A DNA stretch of 64,000 nucleotides, taken from positions 2,356,001 to 2,420,000 of the forward strand of contig JBBPUQ010000002.1 of NCBI GenBank assembly GCA_038501195.1, given 5' to 3'. The notes beneath the pieces were generated by a model. It did no database searches. It saw only the letters and a program-made list of their open reading frames with translations, and was not told the origin of the DNA. A program made the position numbers and the translations under genes. Positions 22,802 to 33,918 of the stretch are shown piece after piece; positions within the stretch are counted from its first letter, which is position 1; each line of letters opens with the position of its first letter. The DNA comes from Nemania diffusa (Eukaryota > Ascomycota > Sordariomycetes > Xylariales > Xylariaceae).

Positions 22802-25198
22802 ATGGCATCCTCAATGGCGTTGAGGAGACTTGCCACCGGGTCTGCCGTAAGTATTGCCCACCCATGCTCGCTCTACAACTATGCTTCATGATGTGCGGCA
22901 CATGATGATGCGACACTTCCCTTGCTCTTTAGATTACTGCAACACTTACTCTGTGTCTAATATTAAACATATGCATCGGCTAACTTTACTTCGGTGCCTA
23001 GTTTTCACGGGCTACTAGATGCCCGACAAGAGCTTTTTCCTCGACACGTCCAGCCTGTATGTACAACAACTACTCCCGCTCCCACCCGCTGCGCTGCCAC
23101 TGCCGCTGCAACCGTCGCCGCCTTACCGACGCATTGGACTAACACGCTCTGTTACCATAGCCCGCATCTTCGCAAATAACCCGTTAAGGGCAAAGGAAGC
23201 ACCGATACACGTTAGCAGCAAATACCCCGTCGTTGTACGTCCCATATACCCCGCGTTGCCAACCCATCCATGCTGGCGGCTAGGAGGCGAGCGACTGACA
23301 GTCACCAGGATCACGAGTACGATGCGCTGGTTGTTGGCGCTGGCGGCGCCGGACTGCGAGCCGCATTTGGTCTCGCCGAAGCTGGCTTCAACACAGCCTG
23401 TATATCGAAGCTCTTCCCCACCCGAAGTCATACCGTCGCCGCTCAAGGTGGCATAAATGCCGCGCTAGGAAACATGCATGAGGACGACTGGAGATGGCAC
23501 ATGTACGATACCGTCAAGGGCTCCGACTGGCTGGGCGACCAAGACGCCATCCACTACATGACAAGAGAGGCCCCCGCGTCGATCATTGAGCTGGAGAACT
23601 ACGGCTGCCCCTTCTCCCGAACTGAAGAAGGGAAGATGTGAGCTGCCGACGCCGCCAAACCTTGCCTTGGATCCAAGTGTTCGCTAATCATTGTGTCGCA
23701 GTTACCAGCGAGCCTTTGGTGGCCAGTCACAGAAGTTCGGAAAGGGTGGTCAGGCCTACCGATGCTGTGCTGTCGCCGATCGAACCGGTCACGCCCTTCT
23801 GCACACGCTCTATGGTCAATCTCTCCGACACAACACCAACTACTTTATTGAATTCTTCGCCATCGATCTGATCATGCAAGACGGCGAATGCCGTGGCGTT
23901 CTCGCTTACAACCAAGAAGACGGGACTCTTCACCGCTTCCTTGCTAAGAATACTGTGTTGGCTACTGGTGGTTATGGTCGGGCTTACTTCAGCTGCACGT
24001 CGGCACACACCTGTACTGGTGATGGTATGGCTATGGTTGCTCGTGCCGGTCTACCCAACCAGGATCTCGAGTTCGTCCAGTTCCACCCCACGGGCATCTA
24101 TGGCGCTGGGTGCTTAATCACAGAAGGCTCACGTGGTGAGGGTGGTTACCTGCTGAATTCAGAAGGTGAACGCTTCATGGAGCGTTACGCCCCCACTGCT
24201 AAGGATCTGGCTAGTCGAGATGTTGTCTCCCGGTCCATGACGTTGGAGATTCGTGAGGGCCGTGGTGTCGGTCCTGAGAAGGATCACATCTACTTGCAGC
24301 TGAGCCATCTGCCTGCTGAGATTCTTGCTGAGCGTCTACCTGGTATCTCAGAAACTGCTGCTATCTTCTCTGGCGTCGATGTTCGGAAGCAACCCATCCC
24401 CGTGCTCCCGACGGTCCATTATAACATGGGCGGTATTCCCACTCGCTACACCGGAGAGGTGCTTACCGTCGATGCGCAGGGTAACGACAAGGTTGTCCCT
24501 GGTCTGTTTGCCTGCGGTGAGGCCGCTTGTGTCTCTGTGCACGGCGCTAACCGTCTTGGCGCCAACTCTCTTCTAGATTTGGTTGTCTTCGGTCGTGCCG
24601 TGTCCCACACCATCCGTGATAACTTCACTCCCGGAGCTAAACTAGGCCCAGTCAGCGCTGATGCGGGTTCCGAGTCCATCGATGTGCTTGATCAGATTCG
24701 TACCTCGAGTGGGCCCAAGACGACGGCGGAAATCAGACTGGCCATGCAGAAAGCCATGCAGACAGATGTCAGCGTGTTCCGTACCCAGGAGAGCTTGGAT
24801 GAGGGTGTGAAGAGGGTCACGGAGATCGACAACACCTTCTCCCAGGTTGGCATCAAGGATCGTGGCATGATATGGAACTCGGATCTCGTTGAAACTCTAG
24901 AGTTGAGAAACTTGCTCACTTGCGCGTAAGTATTCCCACTATGACGGGTGCCGAAGAATGCATACTAATCAACTGTAGTTCCCAAACCGCCGTTTCCGCG
25001 GCAAACCGAAAGGAGTCTCGCGGCGCCCATGCTCGTGAGGATTACCCTGATCGAGATGACGAGAACTGGATGAAGCACACTCTCAGTTTCCAGAAGAAGC
25101 CCCATGGCAAGGTCGAGCTAGGCTACCGGAAGGTTACTGGGACAACGCTTGATGAGAGCGAATGCAAGGCTGTCCCGCCATTCAAGCGAACTTACTAA
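22802..25198 (+). CDS. sdh1: Succinate dehydrogenase flavoprotein subunit (complex II)
   Basis: Mitochondrial matrix flavoprotein oxidising succinate to fumarate in the TCA cycle and complex II. Exons 22802..22846, 23002..23056, 23161..23234, 23309..23637, 23702..24925 and 24979..25198; predicted length 648 aa. The targeting presequence is spread over the first three small exons and has the matrix cleavage-like motif RAFSSTRPA. The FAD-binding motif [12 protein letters not shown] is at 66-77 and the FAD-linked histidine is His99 in [10 protein letters not shown]. Substrate and FAD regions include [30 protein letters not shown] and [20 protein letters not shown]. The C-terminus has the family block from [17 protein letters not shown] on. 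Junctions were fixed by restoring KYPVV-DHEYDA, EEGKI-YQRAFGG and LTCA-SQTAV. Confidence 0.95.
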
Positions 25199-26146
25199 AC
25201 GAAAAAAAAGGTATAATGATCAAATATAGTCACGTAGTTGCAGTAATACACGCCAAACAGGCGCAATCACAGCGGGGATGAAGCATGAGGATGTTCGCAA
25301 AAACAGCGTCGGTGGATTATTTTGGGTAGCTGTATTACTGGAGTGCGGGCATGCATGTAACTTAAGTAGACATTGGTAGGTCGGCAAATGTATAAAGATT
25401 CCTTTTCGTTCAAAGTTTCGTTGGCAATGCAGTTGTGATTTAAAGCGTGAGGCGGCCGATCACTCTAAGGGTATCAACAACTGTATAAAATGGCTAGTGG
25501 GGGATAAACTCGCGATCCTTTACTGTCTGTGAAAGTTTACATCGTCATTTGGAGACGACTGGTTCTATCGTCTCGGGTTTATACTTGTGTGTGTTTGACG
25601 GCCATTTCACAGAATCGCAGATATCAAACAAGATGAACGTGGGCAAATGATGACTAGTATTCCTCTATGCCTAATCTCAAGCTATTGAGTCATGAGGAAG
25701 AGAGTAGGAAATGAGAAAATAAGTATACGATACCCGTCATTCAACTATACGTTCAACAACAACAATATTCTCGCGATACTTCATAACAAGTTACCTAATG
25801 TAGGTTGTTATAATTGGTACCTTTGCTAAGGTACTTATCTGTCTTTTAGATACATAAGCCATTGAGCCTTGGTTAGCCAGTTATGGGTTACCTACCCCTC
25901 AGTTGCCGTCACGTCTTTATTTGCCGAAAGTCGTTTGTGTGAGACAACTTTCCCGACTAGACTACCTCATTCGTATAGTACAATAAACAGTCGCAGCATT
26001 GAAAAAAGGTATTTAAAGCTACGCCATCCAAGGATAGGTAAAGGGAATTGGAACAGGGTGATCCCGCTTGCTCTGCCTCGACCGCGATTGCGCATTCCGA
26101 CTGGCCAACGACCCTGACGGCGCATATAAGTAGCAGTCCCAACGCC
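25199..26146. other. Intergenic, sdh1 3' flank and SDR promoter
   Basis: About 950 bp. A short A8 run directly follows the sdh1 stop codon at 25201-25208. No gene, tRNA or repeat was recognised. Confidence 0.4.
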
Positions 26147-27216
26147 ATGACGTCCTCCACCACCGCCTCCAACATCCCCGTCGCCCTGATCACGGCGGGC
26201 AGCGCCGGGCTCGGCGCCGCGGCGTCGCGCCTCTTCGCGCAGAACGGGTACCGCGTGGCCGTCAACTACGCCAACAACGCGGAGCGCGCGCACGCGCTGC
26301 TCGCGGAGCTGCCCGGCCTCTCCCCTCTGCCGGGAGGCGCGGAGAAGAACTTCGTCGTCCTCCAGGCGGACCTGGGGAGCCGCGAGGCGATCAGCGGGTT
26401 AGTCCGGGACACGGCGGAGCGGTTCGGGCGCATCGACGTGCTATTCTCCAACGGCGGGTGGACGAGGGTCAGGGGCCTCGCGAGCATCGACGACAACTGC
26501 TACGAGGAGGAGTGGGACCGCGCCTTCAATATGAACGTCAAGTCGCACCTGTGGCTCATGCAGAGCGCTAAGAAGCACCTCGACGAGACGGAGGGCGCCT
26601 TCATCACGACGGCCTCGATAGCTGGCGTGACCCATAGCGGCAGCTCGTTGGTATGCGCCGTTCTGTGCGTCTGCTAGGCGAGGAGAAATGCTAATGGGGG
26701 CGTAGGCGTACTCGGTTACGAAGGCGGCGCAGCTTCACCTTGCCAAGGCCTTGGCTGTTGTAAGTGTTCGCCTCTTTGCGCGGTAGCGCTATTGAAAGCT
26801 GCTTTTACGATGCGACATGTTTTGTTTGGGATGTTAGACTAACGCGTGTCCAAGATGGCGGCTCCGAAAATCAGGGTGAATACCGGTACGTAAATATCGA
26901 GTCATTTTATTCTAGTCCTATCTAGTCCTAGATTCATGTCTCGGGAGTTTTGCATGTTTCTGAAATATCTCGAAATACTTACACGTCGCGCTTAAAATAG
27001 CGATTGCTAACTACGAGTGCTGCAGTATCCCCGGGACTACTGCTTACGGAATGGGCAGAGCGGTTCACAGATGAGTTGAAGGAGCAACACCGACAACAGA
27101 CAAAGCTTAAGCGCGTTGTAACTGTCGAAGATGTTGCCCAACAGGTCCTCACTTTTGCTCGAAGTAAAGGGACGACGGGTGTCAATGTGGTCATGGACGC
27201 GGGGTTTATCTTATAA
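26147..27216 (+). CDS. Short-chain dehydrogenase/reductase (SDR family)
   Basis: NAD(P)-dependent oxidoreductase with classical SDR layout. Exons 26147..26650, 26706..26759, 26855..26885 and 27026..27216; predicted length 259 aa. The nucleotide-binding motif is unusual: TAGSAGLG at residues 16-23 instead of TGxxxGIG. The second glycine-rich motif reads SNGGW in place of NNAG. Catalytic residues are Ser157 (TTASIAG), Tyr170 and Lys174 (AYSVTKAA), in the normal spacing. After the third exon the typical KIRVNTVSPG segment appears, and the end is GVNVVMDAGFIL. It is GC-rich with a strong start context and lies 50 bp from the convergent MFS gene, so the two may be co-regulated or share a substrate; that is inference. 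The substrate is unknown. Confidence 0.88.
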
Positions 27217-27266
27217 GTAAGCTCTGCGGTTTCGGTATCTGGTAGTACAATAATAACTAGATGGTC

Positions 27267-29329
27267 CTACTCTCCGACCTCACGATCACTCGTCCAGTGA
27301 AAGTATGATATAGGTTTCCACTCCCAAGTTTGGCGGCGGATGTAGTCCCCCCAGAAGTAAAGAGGAATCCAAAGCAATAATACAAAGGCTGCAATGGCTG
27401 CCATGGTTCCGTAAGCACTCAGGTAGCCTACCTGGTCGACCCATGGATTCGTGTAAAATGACAGTAGAAATCCGAAGAGGGCTGCGAAGTTATACACTTA
27501 GTGACTTGTTATGCTGATGGTCGAGGCGACGGATGTATAGACTTACACTTAAAGCCCACGACTGTTAAGGTGACTTCACCCGCTATGGGGCGGTAGGCAT
27601 CAATGGCATACACTAGACAGATATTGGTGGCTTGCGTGATTGAGAAGTTTACTTGGTAAGATTATTAGCCACGCTCGGTCGGAACATTAGATGCGAGGAT
27701 GTTACTACTCACATAAGCCAAGGCCGATTGTCGGACCAATCCAGTGCAGCTTGTACTGGATGCTCACGCCATACAGGACGAGAGCAAGCGGCGTGGTGAT
27801 AAGCGACAGCACCACGCCCGGGAGACGCATCTCGGGGGTGCGCATGCCGCCGTTGCGCCTGGTGAACCAGTCGGCTACGAAATCTCCCAGCTGGCCCCCG
27901 GCCGGGATCCCGATGAGCGAGCCCAGGATGGCCGAGATGAACGCGAGGCCTACCTGCCAGGGTTGGAAGCCGTAGGCTTTCGAGTAGGCCACGGCGACAT
28001 TCGACGTGACGGCCACCAGGAAACCAATGGTGACGGACTGAACCAAGGTTGCCCAGAGGATGGATGGCAATACGATCAACCCGAGGGGCCGAAAGAACAT
28101 TTTGAGTAGGCTCTCATCGGTGAGCGATCCGTTAAAAACCCTCAGCCTTTGAATATATGATTTCCTTGGTGGTGCCGGGGTTGATGATTGTACAACCGTA
28201 CCCGACTGCTCGGTATCTTGTTTCCTCGGCGCGTGGGTTTCAAGTGACGAACGATCATCTCTACTGTAGGCGGTCTCGGGAAAGGTAAAGAACGCCAAGA
28301 GGGCGACGAGGGCGATAAGGGCGGAAGCAAACTGGTAGATAACTCGCCAGTGGTGATGAATAGTGATGAGGCTTTACAAAATGCAACGTTAGCGGAACGT
28401 CTCTAAATGGTAGTATGTTTGGACGAACCCATCGAGTACAATGCCAAAGGCCACGCCGATGGACAAGAATGATGTATAGAGGGCCATGATTGCCCCTCGC
28501 TCGTGGAGGAAGAAGACATCCTGCAGAGAATAAAGCACCTTAGCATGTCTTCCCTCTGCTAGTATTTGCGGCGGTCAAACGAACCGCGATGGTGATAGGG
28601 GCAAGGGACTCGGCGGCCCCGGCCCCAAAGCCTAGGACGATGCGGCCGACCAGGAAGCCGACGAAGCGCTTCTCGAAAATAAGCCACACGGCGGCGGCGA
28701 GATAGAGGGCATAGCTAATCAAGTATACCGGGCGCCGGCCATACTTGTTGGCCAGGGGCACCCAGAGGAGATTACCCGTTCCCTATTTGGTTCGCAAGAT
28801 ACTACATTAGCCGAGGCGGAGTGCAAAATATATACAACCATTTGTTTCACTCACCTGTACAAGGGCTGTGGTGGTGAAGAAGTACGCTACCCGATTAACT
28901 GAGTGGCGAAGATTTTCATCTGGGAAGAAGTCATGCGCAGTAGTAACTATAGCAATCGTAGGACCTTTTATATATCAACTTAGTAGATGCTCTTCTATAT
29001 AGAATCTCGACTGCTCGGCCGAAACTTACCAGCTGCGAGGAAGTTGCAGACTAGCATAGCCAGACATACAAGAACAGCTATATAATATTTATAAGCTTGA
29101 GACCTATAAGTAGGTCAGTCGATTGAAGTCAGGATATGCGAAGTGCGAGTGATGTCACGTACCAGTTTAGGGGGTCATTGGGATCATTGGACGGCGTGGG
29201 AATTAGTATGATTTCATTGGTGTCGTGATCTCGAAGGCGGACGTTTCCGAGAGCCGCCGTTTTCTTCTCTGCCGGCTGGATGCTGAGTCCGTCAGCGTCG
29301 GCGTCGGCATCGGCAAATAAGATGGACAT
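27267..29329 (-). CDS. Major facilitator superfamily transporter (DHA1-like, fungal HOL1-type clade)
   Basis: Plasma-membrane secondary transporter, 544 aa. Eight exons on the minus strand: 29329..29163, 29103..29030, 28964..28855, 28782..28585, 28520..28429, 28371..27713, 27651..27547 and 27496..27267. The N-terminus has the clade motif PNDPLNW before the first helix. Exon 4 carries the MFS signature as NKYGRRPVYLISYALYL and GRIVLGFGAGAAESLAP. A central hydrophilic loop follows FPETAY (ETHAPRKQDTEQSG), and the second half has GIPAGGQLGDFVADW. Hydrophobic segments support about 12 helices. Two introns use the donor GTTCGT. The real ATG is at 29329; codons upstream in this frame contain no ATG with a good context. 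Substrate unknown; HOL1-type carriers move cations, polyamines or drugs. Confidence 0.85.
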
Positions 29330-30892
29330 GGCGGCGGTATAGTCCTTGGCTACACCAGGCGCCCGGACCAAAAAAAGGGGGGTGAGGGTAAGACGGATGA
29401 ATGTTTAAGCAGGCACCTCCGCTAGAGATTCGGGATCGAATTTATCTAATAAGCCGGGGGAGACGGGAACATGCGGGCCGCCGGTGGCGGAATAAACCCG
29501 ACGTTATTGTTCGGGTTGGCAACGCTTCCACTTCTTAATTCAATGGGTTTAGTGGATGAACAAAAGTATCAGAAACTTTACTGCAGGTAATAGGTCTGGG
29601 GAGGAGGTCAGCTATGGAACAGTTATAGATCCCCAGATGAACAAGTCAATAAATCTGAGATTACGGCCTTACCTAGAAACCAACCGACCGTATCAGGGCG
29701 AGGCCGCAGCACCCACAGCCAGTGATAGCCTGTAACGGCGGTACCTCACCGTCTATTCTGTAGTAATTGAGTGATGAGCATCTACACAATTGGTGGGGTT
29801 TTTGTTCTGTACACTTACCTGCACAGTCAACTTTTTCTCTCGGCCGGTGGGATGCCGGTGGGATGGCAGCAGCAACAGTTTGTCATCAGGCCTTTGCTGT
29901 AAATACCTAGGTATTCAGTTGCGTATGCGTTTGTATATCTGTTACCATCATATATGAAATACCTGTGTACTACGCGTAGGCCACATGGTTCATGGCAGGC
30001 TACTACCTACCCCAGATGGTTGGCACGCGATTCAGCGTGCTAATCGCGAATCGCGACGGGATGGATTGTAAGTAGACACAGTAGCGTTGGGCTTGGAAGC
30101 TGACGCTGGCATTAGTGTGTATACCTGGGTAGGTATTCCGGAAGTGGTACCGATTGATTAGGTCTCCGGGTGCCAAGTCGAAATATGTTGTTTCGGTTGG
30201 GATTGTATGACCAAGATTATCATCCTCATTTACTCTAATCCCGGCCGACTGGGGTTCTGACAGTGGCGAGTACTGTATCTACACTAGGACTACTTATCTT
30301 CATCTACAGAATACCTACACGATGAATTACCTAGGCATTTAATCGCAGTGTGCTGAGATACCATTCACTTGTAAAAGGTAGGGAGAGATATGGAAAAGGG
30401 CTGGTAGGTAGTATTCTGTACGCCATGTTGGAAAGCCCTGGGTGCACTCCTACCTAGCACTTAATTACATTGACAATTATATAAGCATGCGATTCTTGTC
30501 TGCATGAAGGTTTCATTGAAGGTTTGATGTCGCCAATATATTAAATACTTACGCGTGGTGCTAGGTATAGAACTACGCGTAGATCTAATGTCAAACCATC
30601 CACTCGGGTCATCGAAATGAGATGCTTTAGCCTTTTTTTAAGTAGGTAGTTATTCGCGAATTGGCGTTGCTATGATTGGCTGGCCCTATACACCAGCAAA
30701 TAGGAGTAATTAATGAAGACTATGGACGCGCGGACGTTGCTAGAAAACGCAGCTATTCCTAAATGAGAATGATACAGCTTACGGCAATTTGTCAATAAAT
30801 GAGATCTGCTTGCTAGCGTATACATACACACCGCGAGACTCACGAATTAGTTGAGTTGAGGAATTATATAGAGCTGCAAAAGTAAAAAAAAA

Positions 30893-30911
30893 CAATAATA
30901 ATAATAATAAA
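30893..30911. repeat. (AAT)n microsatellite
   Basis: Run of about six AAT units in the spacer, directly after an A-tract. A similar shorter run occurs at about 41971-41985. Confidence 0.7.
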
Positions 30912-32192
30912 AACACGAGTAGCCTGCCTAAACAAATAGCCGAAATAGTCAGGCGAGATGAGTTCATACACTCTGTTGCCTATCTCCTTGGGTTAGAACC
31001 GACCCTCCATTAGAAAATTCACATGTTAGAGCCGCTCCTTACCACGATGCAAGCGAGCCTTATTAATCGAATGAATATGTTTTTAAGGTGTCTAGACTAT
31101 CTATGCAGTATACGTAGATAACGCCGTGCATCACCTGAGCACATGTGCAGTCCACCTCCCTATACCGAAAGAAGGACGCGTCGACATCTCCTTATTCAGT
31201 TTAGACAGCAGTCTTGGCATCCTGCGATGAAACACAAACCCATCTAGATAGGTAACCGGTTTGTATTTCTCGTACCGGCAGTCTTTAGAGAGTCACAAGG
31301 AATCTGGGCCATTGTAGTCATTACTCCTCGGCTTATATAGGTATGTAAGCAACAACCTACTTAACGTTAGGGTACCTGCAGTAGGTAGTATGTCCTACGT
31401 CCCTACCCATCAGAAGTCAAGGCTGTAGATAGTTGATCGATTCAATTGTGTACAGCATATAGATAATGCCCCTCCTTGTCCGAGTTCAAAAAGCTATAAG
31501 GATATCATGATGCGTCGTTACATTTGCCTGGGGCGTGAGTTATTGAGTACCGTGTACCGAGTCTCATAATAATAACCTCGCCCTCCGATCCCTACTTGGA
31601 TATGGGTGCAGGTGAATCCTTTACTCTTTGATAATTCTAGCCACATCTTACAGGCTATAGTGCCGTAATATGCATATCAAAGGAAAGGCGTATCTAGACA
31701 AGTACAGAGTATAAGCAAGGACTGTGTATGAAACTACATAGAAGCGCTGGCACTTAAAAACCGAGGTATCTCGGTCATGTAAGTACCTACCTATACGTAG
31801 TAGTTTTAACTTTGACTTCTGCCGAGTTTGTCTGACTGGATAGTTAGCCACCAAAACCCGCCCCACCTCCCCAAAATATTTTGAAGAAAAAAAAAAGGCT
31901 TCTATTAAGTGCCTGTCCTTTAGTCAAATGTCCTAGGGCGAATATCAGCTATACATTCAGAACTTTAAAGGTCTTAAGGGCATTGCGATCATGCAGCTAG
32001 GTACTCTGTTGGTAGGCAGTAAGTATCTATGTAATTAAAAAGACTAGGAGGTACTAGCCCCGCGGTTCCTTTCACCGATCTACGGGGAACGGATGGTCGG
32101 ATTTAAAACTTCCCACTCTATATTCCACCTTAGGTATTTCATTGCTATAGGTTACCTAGGCAGCTAGGTCTAAAAAACCAGCTCATACTAGA

Positions 32193-32405
32193 CTATCTAC
32201 ACCCTTGGAGCTATTAGAAAAAGGCATAGCAAAGCGGCTACTTAAAGAACTAGAAGCAACGGCATTCCTAGAGGCCCAGGAACATCCTCATGACGGTCGC
32301 CTCTAGCAAACTCCAGAAGAAAGGGAGCAACTTTTAGCTCAAGCCAGTTTACCTATTGAGGAAAGGCCAGAGCCGCACTTATATAGTTGGTTTGGGCCAC
32401 TATAG
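32193..32405 (+). pseudogene. Coding-like relic with one internal stop
   Basis: A 71-codon frame reads as normal protein apart from one TAG: LELLEKGIAKRLLKELEATA, then FLEAQEHPHDGRL, a TAG, then QTPEEREQLLAQASLPIEER and PEPHLYSWFGPL. The residue composition (Leu/Glu/Lys/Ala helices) is much more protein-like than the surrounding spacer, and the stop follows a CTC codon where CAG-to-TAG decay is possible. No ATG or family was recognised. It may be a fragment of a lost gene or transposon, or chance. Confidence 0.3.
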
Positions 32406-33918
32406 TCTTGCGTAGGGGACGTCAACTATACTCATAGGTACTAGGTAGTACCAATAGGACATCAGCTCTGAACAAATTTCACCTGAGGGAATCGCAGATC
32501 AGAGAGACAGCATATTGCTTCCTAGAGATCAAGACTTTATCAACAACAATTTTCGCTCCAAGCTAGGTAGAAGGACGCTTGGCTGGCGGTGAGATCTCAG
32601 CTTATCCGGGAGTCCAGTCTACTTTGATTGTGCAACATTGTAACACCTTGCACCATTTCTATAAGTCGGCAGCAACATGTCTAGCAAATAATCGCCTATC
32701 GTATACGGCCCCAGAGCAGAACGGAAATATGCGTACTGCGTATAAAGTTCGATTAACAACGTCTTGGCACCCTAGACACTCAACATGCACGGGCTTGAAT
32801 ATCCCAAGAGAAAGGGAATACCTATGTTACGGGACAACTAGCTTTGAACCGAAGCTTCGATCATCTGTCGGCTCTTTAGTAATCAAGCGTGAACTCTTAG
32901 GATTGATTACCTGGACTATAGGTAGGTATTCATTAACAAGCCAACGCACGTGGTATAATATTCCGAAACAGCAAGCGAATAGAATGCGACCAACGAGCGT
33001 TCCAGGCTCACGTACTGTACTGGATCGCAACATGAGCATAGCCTAGAGTGGTATTTGTCGATTGAAGAATCAATCTGAAGGTAGGTATTACCTATCTAGG
33101 CCCATCTAGTACATATTCTAAGACCTGCCGGATGGGGTTAACAGTTACCAGCTCCCGAAACTAGGGCCTAATAGGTAGCTGGTGACAGACACTTGCTAGC
33201 ACAAATACCATGCATTTCTCTACTTTATGCGTATCTAATCTACCTGCTGTACTGTTCTCTGCATCGCTTAATAGCTTGAGCAGGGTATTCCTTGTAGGTA
33301 TGCATAGTACCGAAGGTACAGTGAGTGTTAGCTCAATCTCTATGGGGAAATAGTTGCATTGCACCAGCCAACCAGTTAACCGGGATTTATAAGGCTTTAG
33401 GTACTTATACTTAAGTAGGCTTAATTTGGCTGAATAAGGAGCAAGGGTTTAGAATAGTCAAAACATTCTGGATCCTGGGACGCGTGGAGGAGCCGTACTG
33501 TACTGTAGGTACACTACTTAGAATTCTAGGACCTACCTAAGATAGCCTGTAAGTACAAGTATGGGCAGGTACATAGCGAGTAGGCACCTAAGCTAGCTAG
33601 GTACTCTGTTGGTAGCTGTCAGATAGATATACTGGCGGCTAATCCCGCTATAGAACTTGAACGGACCAGCCACCTTGCATACGTCTTGCACATATTTCCA
33701 CACAAAGCGAGGCATCATCTCATACAACACTAAGGCTCGACTCGACTGTTTTGCCCCTTGTGAGCTAGGTTAGGTATGAGTCTCATCTGAATGCTTAGCC
33801 AAGCCATTGGCAGCAGAAAGATGAGTTCAGTCGACAGAGTTCGCACCCTGATCCGTCTCTGTCGAGCTAAACTCATGGTCACCGGGTTCTAGCCAGGCGT
33901 GCTCTCGGCATCTTCGTA

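Larger units (their letters stand above)
29330..33918. other. Gene-poor spacer, 4.6 kb
   Basis: Divergent promoter region between the MFS gene (-) and the transcription factor (+). It holds many TACCTAC/TAGGTA words, an (AAT)n run near 30893-30910 and A/T tracts. A coding-like relic at 32193-32405 is listed separately. A 155-codon frame at 32579-33046 starts with TTG and shows no similarity. No intact gene was found. Confidence 0.45.

Noticed and set aside
32579..33046. 155-codon open frame in the spacer
   Set aside because: Begins at TTG, has mixed composition without domains or similarity, and contains spacer-type TAGGTA words.
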